From the NCBI RefSeq assembly GCF_016102285.1, contig NZ_JACFOY010000001.1, positions 1,860,001 through 1,924,000 of the forward strand: a stretch of 64,000 nucleotides of DNA, written 5' to 3'. This document shows, one piece after another, positions 27,194-35,162 of this stretch. The notes below the pieces were generated by a model. The model was given only the letters and a program-made list of their open reading frames with translations. It was not told the DNA's origin and did no database searches. The DNA comes from Bartonella sp. M0177. GTDB lineage: Bacteria; Pseudomonadota; Alphaproteobacteria; Rhizobiales; Rhizobiaceae. Made by a program: the position numbers and the translations under genes. Each line of letters starts with the position of its first letter. The first letter of the stretch is position 1.

Positions 27194-28096
27194 CTACCCT
27201 ATATTAATCTCTCCATTGCTTTTAAAAGGTGACATCTTAATGTCGGCTTTTGCGTGGTTACCTTTATACCAACTCTCTAAATCACCAAAACTATCAAGAG
27301 CCTTATTAAACTCATCAGGTAAAATATTGGATTTAAACAATGATGTTAGTTTATTAATGACAGTATTTTTATCAACTGTTTCCGCTATATTGTTACTCAT
27401 ACTCCGTGCAAAACCTAAGGCGGACTGCGCTATAGCATATACTACGATCCATTCGATTACGCGATAACACATCGTTTGATAATTATATTCCATTTTTGAG
27501 CTGGTGCCCTCACTCGTCAAGCTTTCTGCGCATCCATTTCTAGTCAATTGAACCCAAACTTCTTTATCGTCGTCTTGTTCTTCCCCAATAGCAACCTGAA
27601 AACTCTGGATAATGTCAGTTAAACGCTTTGAAACAGTATCTCTACTTAACTCGATCGCTTTAGCTATTATCTCAACATTCGATTCAGGCATATCAAAAAA
27701 GTCCAACTGTTTTCCATCTTTTGTCATAGGAGGCTTAGTTTCACAGTTGAAGTGTAGCTTAATGTTGTGCTCCGCAATGACCATCAGTGCAGACAAACAT
27801 CTTAATAGTCTTGGTTTTACTGCCCTTAGAGCATTATCCCGTGCTTCCTCTACTAGTTTAGCCTCCCTGGCAACCTGTTCTTTAGCCAATTTTTCATTTG
27901 ACGCAATTTGCTTCATAACGGATCGCCAAGCCACCACAGCAGCAACCAACGTCATTAACCCGCCTATAATGTTACCGGCAAAGCCACTCATCCAATCGCC
28001 TGGAATCAATCGAAAAAACCATGCCAATACTTTAATTAATATTAGCCCAGCGACACAGCCAATGAGTAAGTATACTAACTTCTCAGATTTACACAT
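27194..28096 (-). CDS. Membrane protein of unknown function
   Basis: 300 residues. Two N-terminal membrane segments (about 8-30 and 40-62: LVYLLIGCVAGLILIKVLAWFF and AGNIIGGLMTLVAAVVAWRS), then a charged helical coiled-coil-like stretch (KQIASNEKLAKEQVAREAKLVEEARDNA) and a mainly helical cytoplasmic domain. No family recognised. The layout of two membrane helices plus a helical cytosolic part resembles many small phage- or stress-related membrane proteins, but nothing more can be said. It stands alone between intergenic gaps, and could be a horizontally acquired cargo gene. Confidence 0.65.
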   Translation of the reverse strand: MCKSEKLVYLLIGCVAGLILIKVLAWFFRLIPGDWMSGFAGNIIGGLMTLVAAVVAWRSVMKQIASNEKLAKEQVAREAKLVEEARDNALRAVKPRLLRCLSALMVIAEHNIKLHFNCETKPPMTKDGKQLDFFDMPESNVEIIAKAIELSRDTVSKRLTDIIQSFQVAIGEEQDDDKEVWVQLTRNGCAESLTSEGTSSKMEYNYQTMCYRVIEWIVVYAIAQSALGFARSMSNNIAETVDKNTVINKLTSLFKSNILPDEFNKALDSFGDLESWYKGNHAKADIKMSPFKSNGEINIG

Positions 28097-28638
28097 TTAA
28101 AGACACATGCCTAATTTCAAGAATATTTTGATAGTCTCATTATATAATACGATTCCAAAGGTTTAATAAGGACTATGCATGGTTTTTTAAAAGTTTCCAC
28201 TCTTTAACTGTGGGCTTCCGAACCTAACAATAGCGCCGACTCTCCATTGACTTTTCTGGTTTTTCAGTCCCCATAAAGAGGTTGACCAAAACAAACCGGA
28301 TAATGACCACCACAAGCAAGAATGTAAATAAACGCTGTTTTCCTGATCCGCTTCTCTCAGGATTTTTATGCAGCTAATATGTCGCCTGTTATCCCGACAA
28401 CGTTGGTGCCCTATAAATTGCCTGCCGTCATGGGTAAAAAGGTAAGCATTGGCAAACAGTGTTTTATCAACACTATTGTCGGAAGCGAGGTAATCACATT
28501 CAACTTCCAATCGTTAATAAATCCAACGGGCAAGTTCATTCATGATTTTCATTCATCATTCAAATGAACAATAATACCTTTTTCGTTTTTGAAAGCTCGA
28601 TTATACTTGCTCTCAACAAAAACAGGAAAGGCGCTAGA
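28097..28638. other. Intergenic region, nothing recognised
   Basis: About 540 bp. A 107-residue minus-strand frame (28187-28510) contains no recognisable domain and has no ribosome binding site; treated as chance. Confidence 0.4.
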
Positions 28639-29550
28639 ATGGACATAACACGTCGACAATTTGCTATCGCCTGTGGTGCAGCTTTAATGGTTAGCCCGAC
28701 AATTTCGGCAAATACACAAGCCACAGCTATAAAAAACCCTCCGATCCGCCTTAAAACCGGCCGGATGATCCCCACCCTCGGCATGGGAACATGGACGCTT
28801 GCAGCCGGTCAACGCCCTCTCGAACAAGAAGAAGAAGCGCTTGCAACCGGTCTTGATCTTGGCATGAATCTGATTGACACCGCCGAGCTTTACAGTTCCG
28901 GTAAAGCTGAAGAAATGGTTGGCCGTGTCATCAAAAAGGCCGGAACGAAACCATACGTGGTTTCAAAAGTCATGCCTTCGCACGCCACAAAAGCCGAAGA
29001 CATTCGCAATGCCTGCAAAAACAGCCTTCAACGCTTGGGATTAAAGCAGATGGATCTTTATCTTTTGCATTGGCGTGGCGGAATTTCAAACCTCAAAACT
29101 GTGGTTGATACCTTTGAAGAATTAAAAAGCGAAGGTGCCATTGTCGATTGGGGCGTTTCCAATTTTTCCGTTAACGACATGAATGATCTTTTCAGCCTTG
29201 AAAAAGGTGACCAATGCGCAACCAATCAGGTGGAATATTCACTTGTTGACCGCTCTATCGAAGGTGGCCTTCTCGATTGGTCAAAAAATAACGCTATGCC
29301 GATTATGGCCTATTCACCGCTTGGTTCCGGCAAAACCCCGCTTTTGCAAAATGCGGTGTTAAAAGACATTGCGCAAAAACATCATATGACTGCTGCGGCA
29401 ATCGCAATCGGCTGGACAATCAGAAACAATTTTACCATTTCCATTCCCCAATCAGGTTCGCCCGCACATTGCCGTGAAAACAGCGCCGCACTTTCTCTTC
29501 ATCTTGACGAAGAAGATCTCGCCCGACTTGATAAGGCTTTCCCGATTTGA
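28639..29550 (+). CDS. Periplasm-targeted aldo/keto reductase (Tat signal)
   Basis: 303 residues from the ATG at 28639, chosen because AGGAAAGGCG precedes it and a Tat signal starts there (TRRQFAIACGAALMVSPT). Aldo/keto reductase barrel: GMGTWTL, NLIDTAELYSSGKAEEMVG (catalytic Asp and Tyr), VVSKVMP (Lys), YLLHWRG (His), WGVSNF, NQVEYSLVDRS, and the NADPH-binding SIPQSGSPAHCREN. Exported aldo/keto reductases are uncommon because the cofactor is cytoplasmic; related Tat-signal members exist, but whether it is exported folded with NADP is uncertain. It heads a three-gene operon with 29603-30412 and 30412-31704. Confidence 0.85.
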   Translation: MDITRRQFAIACGAALMVSPTISANTQATAIKNPPIRLKTGRMIPTLGMGTWTLAAGQRPLEQEEEALATGLDLGMNLIDTAELYSSGKAEEMVGRVIKKAGTKPYVVSKVMPSHATKAEDIRNACKNSLQRLGLKQMDLYLLHWRGGISNLKTVVDTFEELKSEGAIVDWGVSNFSVNDMNDLFSLEKGDQCATNQVEYSLVDRSIEGGLLDWSKNNAMPIMAYSPLGSGKTPLLQNAVLKDIAQKHHMTAAAIAIGWTIRNNFTISIPQSGSPAHCRENSAALSLHLDEEDLARLDKAFPI

Positions 29551-29602
29551 GCAAGAAAGTTTCCCCCTCTGGAGAACAAGGTTCATGACAAGAAGGTTCA
29601 AC

Positions 29603-30412
29603 ATGTCTCTTGATCGTCGTTTTATATTAAAATCCGCTTTGGCTCTGTCTCTTGCCGAGATTTTTTCGCTTTCAAAAGCTTTTTCACAAAATACCGAAAA
29701 TTCGGTGGGGAAGACTTCAAATTCATCCAAAGCGGAAACAGTAAACGATAGCCCCGCAACAAAAACGGAAGCTGATGTCAAAAATCTTAAAATCGGGGTC
29801 ATTGGCGCCGGCTCGCTTGGCGGAACCGTTGCAACCCTCCTTGTCAAATCCGGCCATTCGGTGATGTTTTCTTCGCGCCATCCGGATGAGTTGCGACGCT
29901 TGACAAACCCGCTTGGAGACAAAGCTTCAGTCGGCACACCGCGCGAGGCGGCACAATTTGGTGATGTTATCCTTGTTGCAGTGCCGTTTTCAGCCTGGTC
30001 GCAGATCGGCAAAGATTTTGCCGCTGAAATGAAGGGGAAAATTGTTATTGATGCTACCAACCCGCCTTTGTGGGGAGGAGATTTAGAGCCTCTTTCAATT
30101 GAAGCAAAGAAAAACGGCGTTGCCGAAACGGTAAAAAAATATGTGCCGGATGTGCGCCTTGTTCGTGCTTTTTCGGCAGTTGACGCCACGGTAATTGAAG
30201 ATTGTTTCAATAAAAGAATAGAAGCTGTTGGTATGCCGATGGCAAGTGACGATGAAAAAGCGCTGGCCGTTGTGGCCGAGCTTGTGCGCGAAACCGGTTG
30301 CGAACCTGTCATTACCGGCAAACTTGAAACAGCGCATATTTTCGCCCCCGGCGAGCCGGGCTTTCGTGCCCACCTTCCGGCAGATAAATTGCGTAAACGC
30401 CTTGGCCTATAA
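29603..30412 (+). CDS. NADP-binding oxidoreductase with N-terminal signal (F420-type reductase family)
   Basis: 269 residues from ATG 29603 (GAAGG 6 bp upstream). N-terminus MSLDRRFILKSALALSLAEI resembles a Tat signal, followed by a low-complexity Ser/Thr/Lys linker (about 30-60). The Rossmann part starts LKIGVIGAGSLGGTVATLLVKSGHSVMFSSRHPDEL, then VAVPFSAWSQIG, DATNPP and RAFSAVDATVIED, as in the NADP oxidoreductase coenzyme F420-dependent family (nucleotide-binding fold only; F420 itself is not expected here). It overlaps the start of the transporter gene by 1 bp (TAATG). Substrate unknown. Confidence 0.75.
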   Translation: MSLDRRFILKSALALSLAEIFSLSKAFSQNTENSVGKTSNSSKAETVNDSPATKTEADVKNLKIGVIGAGSLGGTVATLLVKSGHSVMFSSRHPDELRRLTNPLGDKASVGTPREAAQFGDVILVAVPFSAWSQIGKDFAAEMKGKIVIDATNPPLWGGDLEPLSIEAKKNGVAETVKKYVPDVRLVRAFSAVDATVIEDCFNKRIEAVGMPMASDDEKALAVVAELVRETGCEPVITGKLETAHIFAPGEPGFRAHLPADKLRKRLGL

Positions 30413-31704
30413 TGATAAACAAGCTGCAACATATATTTGAACGTCTGTTCGCGCTAAAAGCGCATGAAACAGTTGCTTTTTTGGGCGGCTTTTTCACGCT
30501 TTTTCTCGTCTTTTGCAGCTATTTCATGTTGCGACCGGTGCGTGAAACATTCGGCATTGCCGGTGGTGTCGATCATCTCTCATGGCTTTTTACTGCCACT
30601 TTTTGCGCCATGTTTCTCGTTGTGCCCATTTTCGGCTTTATCAGCCAGAAAATTAAAAAGACCAATCTCTTCATCTATTCGACACTCTTTTGTAGCCTTA
30701 TTATGCTGGGCTTTACGCTAAGCCTTTATTATAATAGCAGCAGCGTCTGGGTGGGGCGCGCATTCTTTGTCTGGGTTTCGGTTTATAACCTGTTTGTTAT
30801 TTCCCTCACATGGAGCTTTTTGGCCGAGGTTTTTACCAAAGAACAGGCACAGCGCCTGTTTGGCCCCCTATCGGCAGGGGCAAGCCTTGGCGGTATAACC
30901 GGCCCGTTAATAAGCGCATTTATGGTTGAAAAAGTGGGCTATGCGGGGCTTCTTTTAATTTCGACTGCGCTGTTTTTATCAACGCTTTTTCTCTGGCTTT
31001 TTCTCGTGCACTGGCGAAGCGATTTCGGCCGCGGCAAAGACATGAAACAAGACAAGCCTGGAATAATCGCGTCGGAAAAAGAAAAGAGTGAAACCTATTC
31101 GGGCATATGGATTGGCTTGAAACTCATTGTGCAATCGCCTTATCTCAGCCAAATTGCCGTTTATGCCATTTTCACCTCGGCCGGAACCACTTTTCTTTAT
31201 TACGCGCAGGCACGCCTTGTTCAGGCAACCTTTACCAATCCTGCTGAACAGACACAGTTTTTTTCCATTATGGATACGGTTGTGCAAACCTCGTCCATTC
31301 TTATCCAGATGTTCGTTACTGCCCGCATTGCAAAAAAATTCGGCGTGACATTCTTGCTTGTAAGCTTGCCTGTCATGATGGTGATCCTGTTTGGATTACT
31401 CGGCATATTCTATTGTTTTCCGATTTTGGCAATCGCGATGATATTGCGGCGTGTGGGAGAATATGCACTTGCCCGCCCTGCCCGTGAAATGCTCTTTTCG
31501 GCAGTTGATGAAAATTCGCGTTTCAGTGCAAAAAACGCTATTGATACTTTTGTCTATCGCGGGTCGGATGCATTCTGGGGCTGGGTTGATACGCTTATCC
31601 GCAACGTCGTCCAGCCGCCGGTCATTATGCTGCTTGCACTTGTTTTATCCTGTATCTGGGCAATTTCCGGAAAGAAAATCGGCAAACGTTACGACGAACT
31701 TTAA
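30412..31704 (+). CDS. NTT/TlcA-related membrane transporter (MFS-like)
   Basis: 430 residues, about 12 membrane segments: AFLGGFFTLFLVFCSYFMLRPVRETFGIAGG at the start, LTWSFLAEVFTKEQAQRLFGPLSAGASLGGITGPL, and YALARPAREMLFSAV near the end. These stretches are typical of the Npt1/Npt2 nucleotide transporter-related family found in many free-living proteobacteria, where the substrate is not known to be ATP. It is translationally coupled to the oxidoreductase gene upstream. The combination of two exported-type oxidoreductases and this carrier suggests uptake or efflux of a redox-modified compound; nothing specific can be inferred. Confidence 0.8.
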   Translation: MINKLQHIFERLFALKAHETVAFLGGFFTLFLVFCSYFMLRPVRETFGIAGGVDHLSWLFTATFCAMFLVVPIFGFISQKIKKTNLFIYSTLFCSLIMLGFTLSLYYNSSSVWVGRAFFVWVSVYNLFVISLTWSFLAEVFTKEQAQRLFGPLSAGASLGGITGPLISAFMVEKVGYAGLLLISTALFLSTLFLWLFLVHWRSDFGRGKDMKQDKPGIIASEKEKSETYSGIWIGLKLIVQSPYLSQIAVYAIFTSAGTTFLYYAQARLVQATFTNPAEQTQFFSIMDTVVQTSSILIQMFVTARIAKKFGVTFLLVSLPVMMVILFGLLGIFYCFPILAIAMILRRVGEYALARPAREMLFSAVDENSRFSAKNAIDTFVYRGSDAFWGWVDTLIRNVVQPPVIMLLALVLSCIWAISGKKIGKRYDEL

Positions 31705-31798
31705 ACCTAAGAGCGCCAGAAAATATTCAACAAGATTGGAAAACTTCTCATAAAGTTATGCCTGAAAGTGGCGGCGAGAATGATATGCACAAATCATA

Positions 31799-31866
31799 AT
31801 ATCCGGCCTCATTTTAATATCCGGCCTGATTTTTTAACTGCATATTGAGCCTCGTTTTTTAACTGC
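31799..31866. repeat. 25-bp tandem repeats covering the uraH stop codon
   Basis: Two 25-bp units, 31817-31841 and 31842-31866, share 20 of 25 positions, both ending TTTTTTAACTGC; an earlier partial unit (ATATCCGGCCT at 31799-31809) precedes them. The rightmost unit contains the uraH stop and last codons (minus strand), so the repeats copy the gene's 3' end into the spacer. Confidence 0.75.
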
Positions 31867-32305
31867 CGCGATAGGTCGAATAGCTCCACGGGCTTACAAG
31901 AAGTGGCACATGATAATGGGCGGTGTTATCGGCTATTGAAAAGCTTATGGTGATTTCATCAAGAAAAGGCGGGTTATCAAGTTTTGCGCCTTGGTTTAAA
32001 AAATAGGCTGCCGTGAAAAAGTGTAATTCATATTGCCCTTGTTCCATTGCCTTTTCATCAAGAAGCGGTTTTTCCGTTCGCCCGTCCTGATTGCTCTTTG
32101 TTTCAACAAGCAATTTTTTGACAATGGATTGCGTTTTTTCCCCCGCGAAATGCGTTTTTTCGGCCGTGCTAAGGGGGTTGTTTATTGTCCCGTTATTTTC
32201 ATTTTCCGGAACATTTTCCGCGCAAAGCTTGTAGAGCTGAATTTTAACGCCGCTAGCCGGTTTACCGGATGCTGTATCAAGAATATGGGTTGTCAAACCG
32301 GTCAT
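31859..32305 (-). CDS. uraH: 5-hydroxyisourate hydrolase, with an internal insertion
   Basis: 148 residues; transthyretin-like fold. LTTHILDTASGKPASGV (catalytic His near residue 7), NQDGRTEKPLL (conserved Arg) and the C-terminal YHVPLLVSPWSYSTYRGS with the second His and the YRGS tail. It hydrolyses 5-hydroxyisourate to OHCU in urate breakdown. The family is usually 110-120 residues; here about 30 extra residues, rich in Asn/Glu/Thr, sit between residues 30 and 62 (after VKIQLYKL). The insert falls in a loop region, so activity is plausible. Lies 3 bp downstream of uraD. Confidence 0.9.
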   Translation of the reverse strand: MTGLTTHILDTASGKPASGVKIQLYKLCAENVPENENNGTINNPLSTAEKTHFAGEKTQSIVKKLLVETKSNQDGRTEKPLLDEKAMEQGQYELHFFTAAYFLNQGAKLDNPPFLDEITISFSIADNTAHYHVPLLVSPWSYSTYRGS

Positions 32306-32308
32306 GTT

Positions 32309-32836
32309 TTATCCCTCGCTGTCGATGAGATCTTCAAGCCGCAAGCGCGCAATGCGGAAGATTTCCGTCAACGCCGTGGCTTTTTCTTCATCTTTATCAT
32401 TGTTCAAGCGCTTTTTCATATTGGCGAGAATGGAATATTTGTCATGGGCTTTGCCACCATGCCCCCGAACAGCAATGATAAAGGGAAAAGAAAATTTCGC
32501 CCGATAGGCTTCATTCAATTTCTGAAATTGATCGAATTCATCTTCGCTCAAACGATCAAGCCCTGCCCCTTTTTGTTCTTTTTCCGATTGCGCCGTCAAT
32601 TTCGATGAACGGGCAAGTTTACCCGCAAGATCGGGGTGAGCCAAAATCAACCTGTCTTTCAACTCTTCCGGAGCTTGCCGAACCGCTTCGACCATGGCCT
32701 CATAAAGCGCATCGAGATTTTCAAACGGGCGTTTTCCTGCAACACTTTCCCCCACCCAAGGGGAATGCTCGAAAATACCGCTTAAACAATCAACAAAAGC
32801 GGCGGCTGGAAGAGTGTTCAATTGTTCAATTTTCAC
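32309..32836 (-). CDS. uraD: OHCU decarboxylase
   Basis: 175 residues, cytoplasmic. Conserved stretches: FEHSPWVGESVAGKRPF, RLILAHPDLAGK (catalytic His) and FPFIIAVRGHGGKA followed by ANMKKRLNND. It converts 2-oxo-4-hydroxy-4-carboxy-5-ureidoimidazoline to (S)-allantoin, preventing racemisation. The stop is 3 bp before uraH, so the two are co-translated. Typical family length, all key residues visible; assignment firm. Confidence 0.93.
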   Translation of the reverse strand: MKIEQLNTLPAAAFVDCLSGIFEHSPWVGESVAGKRPFENLDALYEAMVEAVRQAPEELKDRLILAHPDLAGKLARSSKLTAQSEKEQKGAGLDRLSEDEFDQFQKLNEAYRAKFSFPFIIAVRGHGGKAHDKYSILANMKKRLNNDKDEEKATALTEIFRIARLRLEDLIDSEG

Positions 32837-32938
32837 GGGGCCTTTTTCCTTAATTCGTTTGCCTGTATTTATGTGTTCTCAATTTTTATATTTTGCTCAA
32901 TTCCGTTCTTTAAAACGCAAGTTCGCCAAACCCTTCCG

Positions 32939-33541
32939 TCATTTGTCAAAATCCGGCAACCGGCTGATTTGCCAAGCCTCGTCTTGATAAAAATATTCTT
33001 CAAGATTGTTTTCGACACCACCGCGATCAATGACATAAAAATCGCTTGTCTTGAAAAGTGCAAGAAGCGGAAAATGCCAGACATTTTTATGATAATTAAC
33101 GCCGACACCTGAAGGGCAATAAAAGGCTTGCGGGGTGGAAGGTTTACCCCCTTCATCCTTTGCCACAACAACAAGAAACGGATTTTCGCTTGCTGGCAGA
33201 AATGCCTGCGAGCCATAAGGGTGGCGCTCCATCATATCAATCTTGACGGGAAAGCCGATCGGGAAAGACCGGAAGACATTGATGAGGACGCGGGGCTTTT
33301 CCCCCGCTGCTTCAACCTTTGCAAGATCATGAAAACGGGTGGCCCGCCCCTGATTGATCGGGATCATAACCGGATTTTTTTTGAAAGCCGAGCCTCTATT
33401 ATTTTCTTTGTCCAATTGGTCGGGCGAAACTGTTTCTTCCCTCACGTCGATTACATCGCCAAAAGGAGAAAATTCAGCTTTTCCGATTTTTAAAACGGCA
33501 AGCTCGTGCAATTGTTTTTTATGATTTTCCTGCTCGACCAT
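32939..33541 (-). CDS. allA: Ureidoglycolate lyase
   Basis: 200 residues of the cupin-fold AllA family: FSPFGDVID, RATRFHDLAKVE, MERHPYGSQAFLPAS, PQAFYCPSGVGVNYHKNVWHFPL. It splits ureidoglycolate into glyoxylate and urea at the end of the allantoin route. The N-terminal 15-20 residues and an insert around residues 40-60 make it slightly longer than the usual 160-170. Located 102 bp downstream of uraD's start and 36 bp downstream of puuE's stop in the leftward group. Urease is not in this window. Confidence 0.9.
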   Translation of the reverse strand: MVEQENHKKQLHELAVLKIGKAEFSPFGDVIDVREETVSPDQLDKENNRGSAFKKNPVMIPINQGRATRFHDLAKVEAAGEKPRVLINVFRSFPIGFPVKIDMMERHPYGSQAFLPASENPFLVVVAKDEGGKPSTPQAFYCPSGVGVNYHKNVWHFPLLALFKTSDFYVIDRGGVENNLEEYFYQDEAWQISRLPDFDK

Positions 33542-33577
33542 TGTTTCCTGTTCTCCGGTTTTTATTCTGTTTCGGGC

Positions 33578-34498
33578 TTATTTGGCCGGATGCACTTTTT
33601 GCCAATGGCGGGCAATATCTATGCGCCGCGCGATATAAACCGACTTTTTGGCTGCCACATAATCAAGAAATTTTTCAAGCGCTTTTGCCCGCCCCGGATG
33701 GCCAACCAGGCGGCAATGCAAACCGATGGACAACATTTTCGGCGCGCCTTTTTCACCCTCTTCATAAAGAACATCAAAACTGTCTTTCAGATAGTTGAAA
33801 AATTGTTCGCCACTGTTGAAACCTTGCGCGGTTGCAAAGCGCATATCATTGACATCCAATGTATAAGGAATCATGAGAAACGGCTTATCAATGCCTTCTA
33901 CCCAATAGGGAAGTTCATCGGCATAACTATCTGACGAATAGATAAAGCCGCCCTCTTCCATCGTTAGCCGCAAAGTGTTGATCGACGGTTTTCCCTGGTA
34001 AATTCCATATGGGCGTTCACCCGTTAGTTCTTTCTGGATGCGTACGGCTTCGCGAATATGAAAACGCTCTTCCTCTTCATCAACATCCTTATATTCGAGC
34101 CAACGAAAGCCATGGGTGGCAATTTCCCAATCGGCCTCGACCATGGCTTTTGCAACAGCCGGATTGAGCTCCAAAGCCTTGGCCACGGCAAAAACCGTAA
34201 GCTTCATATTTCTTTCGGTAAAAAGCCGGTAGAGCCGCCAAAAGCCGACACGTGCACCATATTCATACAAGGATTCTATATTGAGATTGCGCTGCCCTTC
34301 CCAAGGAACTGCGCCGACAATTTCGGATAATAAATGCTCGGAGGCTTTGTCACCATGAAGAATATTGCTTTCCCCGCCTTCTTCATAATTGATGACAAAT
34401 TGTACCGCAATTTTTGCCCCGTCCGGCCATTCGGGGTCTGGCGGGTTCGGCCCATAACCGTAAAATTGGCGGGCACGATAATCTTTCTTGGATTTCAT
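33578..34498 (-). CDS. puuE: Allantoinase, PuuE type
   Basis: 306 residues of the polysaccharide deacetylase-like fold. KDYRARQFYGYGPNPPDPEWPDGAKIAVQFVINYEEGGE, RVGFWRLYRLF, EIATHGFRWLEYKDVDEEEERFHI, SYADELPYW and IGLHCRLVGHPGRAKALEKFLDYV are the family's marks. It opens the allantoin ring to allantoate; in this family no metal may be required. First gene of the leftward urate group (puuE-allA-uraD-uraH), about 660 bp from the divergent flavoprotein gene. Chitin deacetylase-type annotation is sometimes given to homologues, but the context points clearly to allantoin. Confidence 0.93.
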   Translation of the reverse strand: MKSKKDYRARQFYGYGPNPPDPEWPDGAKIAVQFVINYEEGGESNILHGDKASEHLLSEIVGAVPWEGQRNLNIESLYEYGARVGFWRLYRLFTERNMKLTVFAVAKALELNPAVAKAMVEADWEIATHGFRWLEYKDVDEEEERFHIREAVRIQKELTGERPYGIYQGKPSINTLRLTMEEGGFIYSSDSYADELPYWVEGIDKPFLMIPYTLDVNDMRFATAQGFNSGEQFFNYLKDSFDVLYEEGEKGAPKMLSIGLHCRLVGHPGRAKALEKFLDYVAAKKSVYIARRIDIARHWQKVHPAK

Positions 34499-35081
34499 GG
34501 TTCTTCTTCCCTAAAGAACAAAATTGAAAACAATATCCGGAAAACACTTACGTTTAAAACCGCGTAGAATTTCCGCATCTCGACAATTGCTGAAAATATG
34601 AAAAGCAAGAGCCATGCCACTTGGCTTTCGGGGCGTAAATGCGCCGACATTTCAGGAAAAACTTATGTGCGTGTTTTTCCTTTCCGGCAGCGCTTTTTAT
34701 CTGTCCGCTTTCATGCTTTCCGCCAATGCTATTTATGGGAACTTAATGCCCTACCGGTGTTTCACTTGATGATCGGAGCCTCTCTTAATTGCGGCACAGC
34801 AGACCGCACCGGTTATTTCTGTTGCTTTATTACCGCCCAAAAAAATGAATAATATTGAACAAGCGATGAACTGGCGAAAATTTAAAAAACAAAACGGAAA
34901 ACAGGCAAAATAAAAAAATATTTATACGTACTGACCAACGCGTTATGCTTGAAATAACAGCAAATTATATTTGATTTTGCCTAAATTTTAATCTTGACAA
35001 GTTTCTGCCTTATATTTAGCCTCTCTACCACCGGCATAAAGCGTATTGCGGGTCGATCGGGTCGATCCGGACAGAAAGTGT
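34499..35081. other. Divergent promoter region of the urate clusters
   Basis: About 580 bp of AT-rich sequence. TTGACA at 34994-34999 is a possible -35 for the rightward operon, but no good -10 follows at standard spacing. No gene seen. Confidence 0.4.
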
Positions 35082-35083
35082 CA

Positions 35084-35156
35084 TCCCCGTTTTAAACCGG
35101 CAGCCAAGGTTCTTTTAAAAGCCGGAGCTTGTTCCTTGGGCTGTCTTTAATGGGGA
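35084..35156 (+). promoter_or_regulatory. Structured leader that can mask the Shine-Dalgarno sequence, candidate riboswitch
   Basis: Just upstream of the flavoprotein start (35163): an inner stem CAGCC-AAGG (35101-35109) with CCTT-G-GGCTG (35134-35143), and an outer helix TCCCC (35084-35088) with GGGGA (35152-35156). GGGGA is the likely ribosome binding site 6 bp before the ATG, so closing the outer helix would block translation. The genes downstream handle urate and include an NMT1-type binding protein, the context in which xanthine/urate-sensing RNAs are known. Confidence 0.45.
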
Positions 35157-35162
35157 ATAGAC

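Noticed and set aside
28187..28510. 107-codon minus-strand frame
   Set aside because: No recognisable domain and no ribosome binding site; composition suggests chance.
30412..31704. True ATP/ADP translocase (parasite type)
   Set aside because: The family also includes many carriers in free-living bacteria with other or unknown substrates; context gives no sign of energy parasitism.
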